Shown here: piece by piece, positions 9,059 to 17,013 of the stretch | Numbering within the stretch: position 1 is the first letter of the stretch | How the letters are laid out: each line of letters opens with the position of its first letter | Source of the DNA: Streptomyces sp. NBC_00443 | GTDB lineage: Bacteria; Actinomycetota; Actinomycetes; Streptomycetales; Streptomycetaceae | Assembly (NCBI RefSeq): GCF_036014175.1 | Contig: NZ_CP107917.1 | Location: 6,758,001-6,822,000, forward strand | Direction: 5' to 3' | Length of the DNA: 64,000 bases | The notes under the pieces: model-generated | Seen by the model: the letters and a program-made list of their open reading frames with translations, nothing else | Told to the model about the DNA's origin: nothing | Database searches by the model: none | Program-made: the position numbers and the translations under genes

Positions 9059-9181
9059 TTACAGGGCCCGCGCGTTCACCGCGCGGCAACACACCCGGTC
9101 GAAGTCGTGGTGCTGACGGGACGGCCAGAAGGGCTCGAGGTCATGGCGACCTGTCGCGGAGTACTTCTGGAAGCTGGCCAT
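9059..9181 (-). CDS. putative Cys-Cys leader peptide (40 aa)
   Basis: A short frame of 40 codons ending 84 nt before the winged-helix gene. Its C-terminus reads SRQHHDFDRVCCRAVNARAL, which fits the RxHxDxxRVxxxCR pattern of actinobacterial putative leader peptides that precede sulfur-related operons. The two adjacent Cys codons (TGT TGC) could sense cysteinyl-tRNA. No good Shine-Dalgarno sequence precedes the ATG, so it may be leaderless. Between it and the next gene lie the small inverted repeats GGCCGAAGGCC and ACGTACGT. It could be chance, but the motif and position argue for a real attenuator. Confidence 0.4.
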   Translation of the reverse strand: MASFQKYSATGRHDLEPFWPSRQHHDFDRVCCRAVNARAL

Positions 9182-9234
9182 GGCCCCATTGAAGCAGACA
9201 CTCGCCCGCGACGGGACCCTCGTCTCATCGGACG

Positions 9235-9283
9235 CGAAGGGGCGCCCACCGTCGCTTGAGTTCTAGTGGTGGGCGCCCCTTCG
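9235..9283 (-). terminator. glnII terminator
   Basis: A perfect 16-bp inverted repeat (CGAAGGGGCGCCCACC and its complement) around a 17-nt loop, 19 nt downstream of the glnII stop. Confidence 0.85.
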
Positions 9284-9301
9284 GGAACTACTGGGCACGG
9301 A

Positions 9302-10330
9302 TCAGACCTGGCCGGCCTTCTCCAGCGCGGAGCAGCAGGTGTCGACGAGCAGACGGGTCACGACGTACGGGTCGACGTTGGCGTTGGGACGCCGGTCCTC
9401 GATGTAGCCCTTGCCGTCCTTCTCGACCTGCCACGGGATACGAACCGACGCACCACGGTTCGACACACCGTAGGAGTACTCGTTCCACGGGGCGGTCTCG
9501 TGCAGACCGGTCAGGCGGTCGTCGATGCCGGCGCCGTAGTGCTTGACGTGGTCGAGCGGCTTGGAGCCCTCACCGAGCGACTCGCACGCGGTGATGATCG
9601 CGTCGTAGCCCTCGCGCATCGCCTTGGTGGAGAAGTTGGTGTGCGCACCGGCACCGTTCCAGTCGCCCTTCACCGGCTTCGGGTCCAGCGTCGCGGCGAC
9701 ACCGAAGTCCTCGGCGGTGCGGTAGAGCAGCCAGCGGGCCACCCACAGCTGGTCCGACACCACGAGCGGGGCCAGCGGGCCGACCTGGAACTCCCACTGG
9801 CCGGGCATGACCTCGGCGTTGATGCCGGAGATGCCCAGGCCCGCGGCGAGGCAGTTCTCCAGGTGCGCCTCGACGACGTCACGCCCGAAGATCTCGTCGG
9901 CGCCGACACCGCAGTAGTAGCCGCCCTGCGGCGCCGGGAAGCCACCCTTGGGGAAGCCGAGCGGGTAGCCGTCCTGGAAGAACGTGTACTCCTGCTCGAT
10001 ACCGAAGATCGGCTCCTGGCCGGCGAACTGCTCGGCGACCTCGACGAGCGCGGCACGCGTGTTGCTGACGTGCGGCGTCATGTCGATGTTCAGGACCTCG
10101 CACAGGACCAGGATGTCGTCACCGCCGCGGATCGGGTCCGGGCAGGTGAAGACCGGCTTGAGTACGCAGTCCGAGGCGTGACCCTCGGCCTGGTTCGTGG
10201 AGGACCCGTCGAAGCCCCAGATCGGCAGCTCGGCACCCTTGGCGTCGTCCGCCAGAATCTTGGTCTTCGAACGGAGCTTGGCCGTCGGCTCGGTGCCGTC
10301 GATCCAGATGTACTCAGCCTTGAAGGTCAC
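9302..10330 (-). CDS. glnII: glutamine synthetase type II
   Basis: A 342-residue eukaryote-type (GSII) glutamine synthetase that makes glutamine from glutamate, ammonia and ATP. Recognisable motifs are LPIWGFDGSSTNQAEG near the N-terminus, FGIEQEYTFF, VMPGQWEFQVGP, GAGAHTNFSTKAM and RIPWQV. GSII enzymes are shorter than GSI and are not adenylylated. I chose the GTG at 10330 (VTFKAEYIWIDG) because GAAGGA lies 8 nt upstream; the ATG three codons earlier would overlap that ribosome-binding site. A four-box GlnR site lies about 95 nt upstream, so nitrogen control is expected. A strong terminator follows. The gene is monocistronic and cytoplasmic. Confidence 0.97.
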   Translation of the reverse strand: MTFKAEYIWIDGTEPTAKLRSKTKILADDAKGAELPIWGFDGSSTNQAEGHASDCVLKPVFTCPDPIRGGDDILVLCEVLNIDMTPHVSNTRAALVEVAEQFAGQEPIFGIEQEYTFFQDGYPLGFPKGGFPAPQGGYYCGVGADEIFGRDVVEAHLENCLAAGLGISGINAEVMPGQWEFQVGPLAPLVVSDQLWVARWLLYRTAEDFGVAATLDPKPVKGDWNGAGAHTNFSTKAMREGYDAIITACESLGEGSKPLDHVKHYGAGIDDRLTGLHETAPWNEYSYGVSNRGASVRIPWQVEKDGKGYIEDRRPNANVDPYVVTRLLVDTCCSALEKAGQV

Positions 10331-10424
10331 GGGCCACATCCTTCGGGGGTGGGTCTAGGCGCATTGCGGGCGCTGCGGCGCTGCGGCACTGGGGCGCCGC
10401 GCTACCGGAGCCTGTCAACAGGCG

Positions 10425-10462
10425 ATTTCCCGGTCATTGCTCGAATGTGAACCCCGTGTTAC
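10425..10462 (-). promoter_or_regulatory. GlnR operator of glnII
   Basis: Read on the minus strand: GTAAC-n6-TTCAC-n6-GCAAT-n6-GAAAT. This matches the Streptomyces GlnR layout of alternating gTnAc and GaAAc boxes with 6-nt spacers. A TTGACA-like hexamer follows at 10413-10418. The second and third boxes deviate from consensus. Confidence 0.75.
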
Positions 10463-10604
10463 CTGGTGTTGGTGTGGCCCGCTTCACGATGTGAGCGCCC
10501 GAAGCGCCCGAATGTCCCCGCAGGCACACGCACGTGGGCCCTGCCGCGCGTGGCCGCGAGCAGCAGGACCCTCCCCCCATCACGTGCGCGGTGCTAGCGG
10601 AACC

Positions 10605-11333
10605 TCACCCCACCTTCTCGATCAGCGCCCGGCGGATGAGGAACTTGCCGGGCTCACGCACCTGCTCGAAGGCCGCGTTGTTGAGCAGCGCACAGCTGCC
10701 GGAGACCGAGGTGACCTCCACCGTCGTGGACTTGTTGTTGTCCAGGTTGGTGACCTTCAGCTTCGTACCGGCCGGGAACTGGCTGCTGGACGCGGCCGGC
10801 GCCCCGCCCTCGCCGGAGAGCGTGACGGTCGAGCCGTTGCAGACCTGCTGCCCCGAGGCCGCGGCACCGCCGCCGTCCCCCGCGTCGCCGGCCTCCCCGG
10901 CACCCGCATTCCCGGCACCCGCATCCCCGGCACCCGCGTTCCCGGCATCCCCAGCACCTGCGTCACCGGCACCCTCCGCGGGAGCGCTCGGCGCCGGCTG
11001 CGAAGCCTGGGAGTCCTGAGCCGACTCCCCAACCCCACACCCGGATGCCTCCTGCTGGACCTTGATCTGCGCGATGACCGCCTCACGGTTGGCGATCCGC
11101 GCCTCGGACTGCGCGTCCGGATCGGCCCGTTGCCCCTCGATGAACCGCTCGTTGTTGCCGAGCGCGGTGGCGAGCCCCTGACAGACCGTCGACTCCGCGG
11201 CGGACTTGACGGTCGGCGTCTGCGAGGCGTTCGAGGTGCTCGCCATGACGAAGGCACCGCCTCCCGCCACGGTCGCCGCACTCACCAGCAGCGCGAGCTT
11301 CTTCTTCGTACTGAGAGTTCTCCTACGCGACAT
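10605..11333 (-). CDS. secreted protein with Gly/Ala/Asp repeat linker
   Basis: A 242-residue exported protein. The N-terminus MSRRRTLSTKKKLALLVSAATVAGGGAFVMA is a signal peptide or anchor. A helical segment with Cys residues follows (TVCQGLATALGNNERFIEGQ), then a flexible tract of GDAGAGDAG-type repeats at about residues 120-160. The compact C-terminal domain contains NLDNNKSTTVEVTSVSGSCALLNNAAFE. That C-terminal domain resembles small secreted beta-domains found in Streptomyces cell-surface proteins, but I do not recognise a named family. AGGAGG lies 6 nt before the ATG at 11333. The location is the cell surface or extracellular, and the function is unknown. Confidence 0.8.
   Translation of the reverse strand: MSRRRTLSTKKKLALLVSAATVAGGGAFVMASTSNASQTPTVKSAAESTVCQGLATALGNNERFIEGQRADPDAQSEARIANREAVIAQIKVQQEASGCGVGESAQDSQASQPAPSAPAEGAGDAGAGDAGNAGAGDAGAGNAGAGEAGDAGDGGGAAASGQQVCNGSTVTLSGEGGAPAASSSQFPAGTKLKVTNLDNNKSTTVEVTSVSGSCALLNNAAFEQVREPGKFLIRRALIEKVG
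10890..10982 (-). repeat. Gly/Ala/Asp-encoding tandem repeat
   Basis: Repeated CCGGCACCCGCATTC-type units of about 15-18 nt that encode the GDAGAGNAG linker of the secreted protein. Confidence 0.7.
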
Positions 11334-11447
11334 GCGCGCCTCCTGAAGAGCTAGGGGAGCGTACGTCGCTATGTACGAGATGCCGAACGAAGTTACTCAG
11401 TGGTCACGGGAGTTGGCCCAAGTAACCTACGTCACACCCCGCCCGAG

Positions 11448-11495
11448 AACCCGTCAACTAACCCGTCGACTAACCCGTCAGCTCACCCGTCAGCC
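11448..11495. repeat. 12-bp tandem repeat, four units
   Basis: Four units close to AACCCGTCAACT, the last reaching into the stop codon of the ArsC-like gene at 11490. No coding or terminator role is visible. Confidence 0.75.
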
Positions 11496-11855
11496 CTCCC
11501 GGGACAGAGCGTCCCGCACGGCGTCATCGGTGCGCGCGACAACGGCCGTACCGTCCTGCGCGGTGATGATCGGCCGCTGGATCAGCTTCGGGTGCTCGGC
11601 CAGAGCCCTGACCCACCGGTCCCGGGAGCCGGCGTCCCGCGCCCACTCCTTGACCCCGAGCTCCTTGGCGACGGCTTCCTGGGTGCGCGTGATGTCCCAC
11701 GGCTCCAGTCCCAGCCGATCGAGCACCTCCCGGATCTCGTCCTCGCCGGGCACGTCCTCCAGGTAACGGCGGACGGTGTACTCGGCCCCCTCGGCGTCGA
11801 GCAACGTGAGGGCGCTACGGCACTTGGAACAGGCCGGATTGATCCAGATCTCCAT
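11490..11855 (-). CDS. ArsC/Spx-family thioredoxin-fold protein
   Basis: A 121-residue protein whose N-terminus MEIWINPACSKCRSALTLLD carries the CxxC thioredoxin-fold active site of the arsenate reductase family. It also has the ArsC-typical helices DEIREVLDRLGLEPWDITRTQ and the loop LIQRPIITAQDGTAVVARTDD. Members reduce arsenate using a thiol partner or act as uncharacterised redox proteins. The size is typical. The start at 11855 matches the family N-terminus better than upstream in-frame starts. No arsenic-resistance genes lie nearby, so a general redox role is as likely as arsenate reduction. It is a cytoplasmic, single-gene unit. Confidence 0.85.
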   Translation of the reverse strand: MEIWINPACSKCRSALTLLDAEGAEYTVRRYLEDVPGEDEIREVLDRLGLEPWDITRTQEAVAKELGVKEWARDAGSRDRWVRALAEHPKLIQRPIITAQDGTAVVARTDDAVRDALSREG

Positions 11856-12075
11856 GCCGCTCACCGTATCCCGAGCCATCCGTGTTCGAATTTTCCGGCG
11901 TCTCACGCACCCCTCCCGAACCCGGCGTGACACGACGCCAATTTCCCTGCTGAACAGGGGATTTCATGGATGTCCGGCACCCCCCGATTGTCAGTGCCAG
12001 GCAGTAAACTGAAGTCAGTGTTCGAGAGCGTCGCCAGGAACCCGACCGGCGCTCCACCGCGACAGGAGGATGCCT

Positions 12076-12384
12076 GTGCCCGCTGCCGCACTGAAGGCGA
12101 AGCCCACCCAGTCCACCGCCAAGCACCCGGTCCTGCTCGACCTGCCGTACGCGCCCCTGGAGAAGCGGCCGTTGCCGCCGGGCCGTCCGCGCGAGTGGTA
12201 CGTCACCCACAACCGCCGCCTCAAGGCCCTGCGCCTGGCGATCGCCCTGCTCGACTCGGGCGTCCTCATGCCGAACCAGGCTCGCAACGAGAGGATCCGA
12301 TCCACCGCGCAGACGATCGGCGTCCACCCGCCGTCGGACACGACGTGCCACATGGTGCGGGCGCTCATGAGGTACTCCAGGTAG
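12076..12384 (+). CDS. small conserved Streptomyces protein
   Basis: A 102-residue soluble protein (VPAAALKAKPTQSTAKHPVLLDLPYAPLEKRPLPPGRPREWYVTHNRRL... split by sequence limit only). It has a Pro-rich N-terminal half and a helical, basic C-terminal half ending in MVRALMRYSR. The GTG at 12076 is preferred because AGGAGG at 12064-12069 then has a 6-nt spacing; the ATG at 12070 abuts the ribosome-binding site. I do not recognise a family with assigned function. The basic helices would suit nucleic-acid or protein binding, but this is only a guess. A strong hairpin terminator follows directly. Confidence 0.75.
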   Translation: MPAAALKAKPTQSTAKHPVLLDLPYAPLEKRPLPPGRPREWYVTHNRRLKALRLAIALLDSGVLMPNQARNERIRSTAQTIGVHPPSDTTCHMVRALMRYSR

Positions 12385-12393
12385 ACAGCGCAG

Positions 12394-12423
12394 CCGGGTG
12401 CCCTCAACGTCGAGGGCACCCGG
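12394..12423 (+). terminator. terminator
   Basis: 12-bp perfect stem CCGGGTGCCCTC/GAGGGCACCCGG with a 6-nt loop, 10 nt after the stop of the small gene. Confidence 0.85.
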
Positions 12424-12430
12424 AAAACGC

Positions 12431-12470
12431 GGAACAACCCGGAACAACCCGGAACAACCCGGAACAATCC
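12431..12470. repeat. 10-bp tandem repeat, four units
   Basis: Four head-to-tail copies of GGAACAACCC (the last GGAACAATCC), ending one base before the stop of the AlkZ-like gene. Confidence 0.85.
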
Positions 12471-12471
12471 C

Positions 12472-13662
12472 TTACGCGGACAACTCCCGCTCCAGTGGCG
12501 TCCGGAACCGAGGCGTCACCCGAGCCGGCCCCACCCACCCCCGCAGCGCCTCCGCCTCCATGGCGACCGCGGCCTCCACCGCCCGCCGCTCCGCACCCCC
12601 GAGATCCTCCAGCAACCGCCAGACGATCTCCCCGTCCCGGCGCTGGGCCCACCCGCCCACCACCCGTCCGTTCCACCACACCGTCGGCCCCACGTTGCCG
12701 CTCCGGTCGAACAGCGACGGCCACAGTTCCGGTGCCAGATACCACTGTCGCCCCTGCCACCCCATCGCCGTGGGGTCGAGCCCCGGCAGCAACGCCGCCC
12801 ACGGCTCCGCCGGCCCCGCCACCGGACCGTCGTCGCCGTCGAGTACGTACCCCGTCCCCTCGTCCAGGGCCACGGCCCGCGCCCCGATCGCCGCGAGCGC
12901 CCGGCGTACCTCGGTGACCCGCCACCCCGTCCACCACTTCAGGTCGGCCTCCGTCGCCGGCCCGCACGCCGCCAGCCAGCGCCGGACCAGCTCCGCCTGT
13001 GCCCCGGCCACGTCCAGCTCGGGATGCTCGGGCGCCACCGCCCACCGGAACTGCGAGGACGTCCAGGAGCCCAGCGGCCGCCCCCGCACGACCTTCCCCT
13101 CGACGCCCAGCACCCGCAGCAGCCGCGTCGAAACGGTGTGCACGCCCTCGTAGCTCTTCCCTGCCCCGTACACGAACTGCTCGCGCAACCGCGGTTCGTC
13201 CCGGGCGAGTTCGGCCGCCGTCGCCTGCCCGCGCCGCGCCAGCGCGGCCAGCGCCGCCTCCTCGACCTCCGCGAGCCAGGCCGCGTCCGGCGCCCCCGCC
13301 GCAGCCATGTGCTTGACCAGCGTGGTCCGCTCCCGGGCGGCCACCGCGAGGCCGGTCGAGGCGTGCACGACGGCCGTCAGCCCGGTGGGGAACACGAACA
13401 CGGTGTGCCGCATGCCGTGCATCCGGACCAGCGCCCGCTCCTCGTACAGCGCCCGCTCGGTCTCCGCGACGGTCTTCCCGGGCTCCGCCAGCCGTGCCCC
13501 CACGGCCAGGTACACGGTCGCCGGATCGGTGCCGTGCAGCGCGACCAGGGACTCGGCGACGTCCTCCGGCCGCCCGGCCCGAGCCGCCCCGGCCAGCCGA
13601 TGCCGCACCCCCAGCCGCGCCCGCCGCTCCGCCACCCCGATGTGCCGCAGCCCGTCACCCAT
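12472..13662 (-). CDS. AlkZ/YcaQ-like winged-helix DNA glycosylase family protein (HTH_42)
   Basis: A 396-residue member of the HTH_42 family, which includes the crosslink glycosylases AlkZ and YcaQ. Visible are ARLGVRHRL at the N-terminus, the signature region VALHGTDPATVYLAVGARL, RHTVFVFPTG, and the C-terminal WW/QWYL region with LFDRSGNVGPTVWWNGRVVGG. In AlkZ the catalytic motif is QxQ or QxD; here the aligned position reads HGT, so activity may differ. The start at the ATG of 13662 has GGAGG upstream; a GTG four codons earlier sits too close to it. It would excise bulky adducts or act as a related DNA-binding protein. The nearest genes do not form a biosynthetic cluster that would suggest a toxin substrate. 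Confidence 0.82.
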   Translation of the reverse strand: MGDGLRHIGVAERRARLGVRHRLAGAARAGRPEDVAESLVALHGTDPATVYLAVGARLAEPGKTVAETERALYEERALVRMHGMRHTVFVFPTGLTAVVHASTGLAVAARERTTLVKHMAAAGAPDAAWLAEVEEAALAALARRGQATAAELARDEPRLREQFVYGAGKSYEGVHTVSTRLLRVLGVEGKVVRGRPLGSWTSSQFRWAVAPEHPELDVAGAQAELVRRWLAACGPATEADLKWWTGWRVTEVRRALAAIGARAVALDEGTGYVLDGDDGPVAGPAEPWAALLPGLDPTAMGWQGRQWYLAPELWPSLFDRSGNVGPTVWWNGRVVGGWAQRRDGEIVWRLLEDLGGAERRAVEAAVAMEAEALRGWVGPARVTPRFRTPLERELSA

Positions 13663-13851
13663 CCCGGCCTCCACCCGTCATGCCGTCACACAGCCAGTGA
13701 CTGCATCTTCCCGGACCCCACTGACAACGGCCCTCGCGCCCAGCACGGCCCCGGGCACACCCGACCCCCGAGCGGCGCCCGCCCCGTCACCCGATTGCCG
13801 TACCCGGCATGCGCACACCCCCGGCCCCGTCTTCACTGCGATCAGGAGGGC

Positions 13852-13920
13852 GATGAACCGGGTGACCGAGTGATGAACCGGGTGATGGACGGGGGACGGA
13901 CCGGGGGACGGACCGGGGTG
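13852..13920. repeat. short direct repeats in divergent intergenic region
   Basis: GATGAACCGGGTGA occurs at 13852 and 13872, followed by two copies of GGGGGACGGACC. The rest of 13663-14022, between the divergent AlkZ-like and DUF2252 genes, shows no convincing gene apart from the 21-codon frame noted under DUF2252. Confidence 0.6.
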
Positions 13921-14022
13921 GCGGACTTCACCCGAGCGGGCTGCGGCAGCGGGAGGTGCGATGGGCAGGCGTGGCATACGGCGGCCGGTGCACGGGACGG
14001 CCGTGGACAGAAACGCGTCCTC

Positions 14023-15372
14023 GTGACGACCCCCGTGACGCCCTCCGAGCGAGCCCTCCGCGGCAAGGCCGCCCGCAAGCACGTGTCCCGCTCCGCCCAC
14101 GCCGCCTGGGTCCCCTCCGTCGACCGGCCCGACCCCGTCGCCGTACTGGAACGCCAGGGCCGCGACCGGCTGCCGGAGCTGCTGCCGATCAGGTACGGCC
14201 GGATGACGGCGTCCCCGTTCGCCTTCCTGCGCGGCGCCGCCGCCGTGATGGCGGCCGACCTCGCCGCCGCCCCGCACACCGGCCTCACCGTGCAGCTGTG
14301 CGGCGACGCCCACCTGCTCAACTTCGGCCTGTACGCCTCCCCGGAACGCTCCCTGCTGTTCGACCTGAACGACTTCGACGAGACGTTCTGCGGCCCGTTC
14401 GAATGGGACGTGAAACGGCTCGCCACCTCGGTCGCCGTGGCCGCCCGCGAGATCGGCCACCCGGACGCCAAGGCCGGCCGCGCGGCCCTGGAGGCCGTGA
14501 CCGCGTACCGCACCACCATCCGGCGGCTGGCCCAGCTCGGCGAGCTCGCCGTCTGGCACACGCGCGTCGACACCCAGCAGCTCCTGCCCCTGGTCCGCTC
14601 CACCCGCGACCGCCGCCGCGTCGAGGCCAGCCTCGGCCGCGCACGCCGCCGCACCAGCATGCGGGGCTTCGACAGGCTGACCGAGATCGTCGACGGACGT
14701 CGGCGCATCATCCACGACCCGCCGCTCCTCGAACGCGCCGGCACCTCCGACATGGCCGCCCTGCGGAAGATCTTCAGCGACTACCGCTCGACCCTCTCCG
14801 AGGAGCGCCGCCTGCTCCTCGACCGCTACCGCTTCATGGACGCCGCCCGCAAGGTCGTCGGCGTCGGCAGTGTCGGACTGCGCTGCTTCATCGTGCTGCT
14901 CGCCGGACGGGACACCGAAGACCCGCTGTTCCTCCAGATCAAGGAGGCACGGCCGTCCGTACTGGAGGAACATCTGCCGAGCGGGCCCTACGTCCACCCC
15001 GGCCATCGCGTCGTCGCGGGCCAGCGTCTGATGCAGGCGGCCGGTGACGTCTTCCTCGGCTGGATGTCGGGACCGCAGGGCCGTGCCTTCTACTGGCGTC
15101 AGCTACGCGAGATGAAGGGCTCCACGGACGTCGCGGGCATGAGCCCGCAGGACCTCCTCGCCTACGCCCGCCTGTGCGGCACGACCCTCGCCCGCGCCCA
15201 CGCCCGCTCCGGCGACCGCATCGCCATCGCCGGCTACCTCGGCGGCGCCGACACCTTCGACCGCGCGGTCACCGACTTCGCCCTGGCCTACGCGAACCAG
15301 ACGGTCGGCGACCACACGGCCCTGGGCGCGGCCGTCGGCGCCGGGGTGGTCAGGGCGGCACCCGGGATCTGA
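14023..15372 (+). CDS. DUF2252 family protein
   Basis: A protein of about 449 residues matching DUF2252: ERQGRDRLPELLPIRYGRM, FLRGAAAVMAADLA, LCGDAHLLNFGLYASPERSL, FDLNDFDETFCGPFEWDVKRL and FLQIKEARPSVLEEHL. The GDAHLxNFG and DFDE motifs recall the catalytic loop of aminoglycoside-phosphotransferase-like kinases, and the family is predicted to be kinase-like, with no proven substrate. The start is uncertain: GTG at 14023 fits the family N-terminus but has a weak ribosome-binding site. An ATG at 13961 has GGGAGG, yet its 21-codon frame ends at a TGA overlapping the 14023 GTG, so translational coupling or a further indel is possible. Confidence 0.85.
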   Translation: MTTPVTPSERALRGKAARKHVSRSAHAAWVPSVDRPDPVAVLERQGRDRLPELLPIRYGRMTASPFAFLRGAAAVMAADLAAAPHTGLTVQLCGDAHLLNFGLYASPERSLLFDLNDFDETFCGPFEWDVKRLATSVAVAAREIGHPDAKAGRAALEAVTAYRTTIRRLAQLGELAVWHTRVDTQQLLPLVRSTRDRRRVEASLGRARRRTSMRGFDRLTEIVDGRRRIIHDPPLLERAGTSDMAALRKIFSDYRSTLSEERRLLLDRYRFMDAARKVVGVGSVGLRCFIVLLAGRDTEDPLFLQIKEARPSVLEEHLPSGPYVHPGHRVVAGQRLMQAAGDVFLGWMSGPQGRAFYWRQLREMKGSTDVAGMSPQDLLAYARLCGTTLARAHARSGDRIAIAGYLGGADTFDRAVTDFALAYANQTVGDHTALGAAVGAGVVRAAPGI

Positions 15373-15403
15373 GCACGCAAGCCGTACGGCCCTGGCGGCA
15401 CGG

Positions 15404-15960
15404 TCAGCCGTACCACTCCAGCAACCCCTCCACGTACGCCGTCAGCCGCCAGCCCAGCACCTCGGGCGTCAGCTCGGTCCGCCCCAGCTCACGCCACGGC
15501 CGTCGAGGTCGGCGGGCCCCACGAGGTCTCCACCCAGTCGACGACCCCGCTGATGGGGCAGTCCTCACTCGTACCCCGGAAGAGCACGTTCCCCGGGTGG
15601 AAGTCCCGGTGCAGAAAGCACCCTTGGTACGCGGGAGGCTCCCGCCGGATCACCTCCACGGCCCGCTCCCACAGCCCGCCCGACGGCGTGCGCACCCGCT
15701 CCGCCGACGTCCACGTCTGGTACGGCCGCGGGCGCTCGTCCGGTACGACCTGGTGGATCGCGGCGAGTTGAGCCGCCAGCAGGTCCAGGCGGCGGTCCAG
15801 GTCCTCGTCGTCCACCCGCACCCGGCCCGGCAGGTGCGACATCAGCAGCGAGGGATGGTCGCAGTGCTCGGCGGTGGCGTCGACGGCGATCAACTCGGGT
15901 GCGCGAACGCCCTCCTGAGCGGCGAGCAGGGTCAGGACCGACGCCTCACGGGCCAGCAGC
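15404..15960 (-). pseudogene. decayed aminoglycoside phosphotransferase-family gene
   Basis: The frame carries GLLAREASVLTLLAAQEG, ELIAVDATAEHCDHPSLLMS, the catalytic loop CFLHRDFHPGNVLFRG and the metal-binding segment GVVDWVETSWGP, so the kinase core is recognisable. About 60-70 N-terminal residues are missing: the frame emerges from inside the 3' end of the neighbouring hydrolase gene. At a four-base C/G run (15517-15520) the frame is lost (PTSTAVA stop at 15489). A further fragment, ELTPEVLGWRLTAYVEGLLE, lies in another frame and ends at 15404. It is best read as a remnant with a 5' truncation, a frameshift and probably an internal deletion. A truncated protein from the ATG-like start at 15893 is unlikely to be active. 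Confidence 0.65.
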
Positions 15961-16746
15961 CCCGGTGCGTGCCTGCGGCACCTGCTTGGCCGGCCACGAC
16001 CGGGTGGCCGTCCACCCCCGGTCGCCCAGGCCGGTCAGCACCGCCGTCACGAACTCCCGCCGGTCCCCGGCATGTTCCTGGAACCACAACCCCAGCATGT
16101 GCTCCGAACCCGGCACCTCGAACCGGGTGAACTGGGCGTGCGCGGCCAGCGCGTCCTGTACCGCCTCCGTCACCTCCGGCGGGATGATCGCGTCCGTCCC
16201 CGGCACCGCGAGCACCGCCCGGCCCTCGTACGCCCGCAGCACTTCGAGTGCGGGTGCCCCGCGCCAGCCGTCCGGCCTGCGGATGATCTCGCTGAACCGT
16301 CCGTCGCCCTCGCCGAACGGCACATCCCAGGCCTCCTCGGCGTACACGGCGGGCGCGCACAGTCCGATCGCCGCCACGCGCTTCCCGTAGTGCGCGACGA
16401 GATCCGTCACCGTCTGTCCGCTCATGCTGAACCCCACCAGGATCAGCGGACCGTCCGCCGGGACGCGCGCGTCGATCACGGAGACCGCCTGCTCGAAGCG
16501 CCGCCGCAGGCTCAAGTCGCGTAGCTCACCGCTGCTTTGGCCGTGCCCCGAGAAGTCGAGTGCGAGCCCGCGGCAGCCGCGGGACACGAACTCGGCGAGC
16601 AGCGGGAGCAGCCGTTCCTTGCTGCCGATGCCCGCGCCGTGCAGCAGGACGGCGGTGGCCGTCTCCGGGCCGTCGGCGGCACCGCCGTACACGCAGCTGA
16701 GCAGTTCACCGTCGTGGGTGTGTGTGAAGGAGGAGAGCTCGGTCAT
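15946..16746 (-). CDS. alpha/beta hydrolase
   Basis: A 266-residue cytoplasmic hydrolase of the alpha/beta fold. Motifs are VLLHGAGIGSKERLL (oxyanion-side HG), the nucleophile elbow LVGFSMSGQT, an acid in VPGTDAIIPPEV and the catalytic His in GSEHMLGLW. Relatives include esterases and dienelactone-hydrolase-like enzymes, and the substrate is unknown. The ATG at 16746 (MTELSSFTHTHDGEL) is preferred over the ATG at 16755. The C-terminal tail (WTATRSWPAKQVPQARTGAAGP) overlaps the start of the decayed phosphotransferase frame and may be a deletion junction rather than a native end. Confidence 0.83.
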   Translation of the reverse strand: MTELSSFTHTHDGELLSCVYGGAADGPETATAVLLHGAGIGSKERLLPLLAEFVSRGCRGLALDFSGHGQSSGELRDLSLRRRFEQAVSVIDARVPADGPLILVGFSMSGQTVTDLVAHYGKRVAAIGLCAPAVYAEEAWDVPFGEGDGRFSEIIRRPDGWRGAPALEVLRAYEGRAVLAVPGTDAIIPPEVTEAVQDALAAHAQFTRFEVPGSEHMLGLWFQEHAGDRREFVTAVLTGLGDRGWTATRSWPAKQVPQARTGAAGP

Positions 16747-17013
16747 GCACCCCATTCATTCACAGCGGGCACCGGCCGAACTCGGGCCCCGGGAAAAGGA
16801 GATGCACGCCGAGTGACCGTCTCCCTACCCTGGACATGCGTAACGGAGCAGTTCACGCCGCTTTTCGCAGGGCGGGCGTCACCCTGCGGACTCGGGGCTA
16901 CTCTCTACGCACCGACGGACGGTCGCCCTCCCCCAGCGCCCCGTCGGGCATCCATCGGTCACCGCTCGAGATCCACCAGATCCAGATCCAACCCACGCTC
17001 ACGGAGGCCCGTG

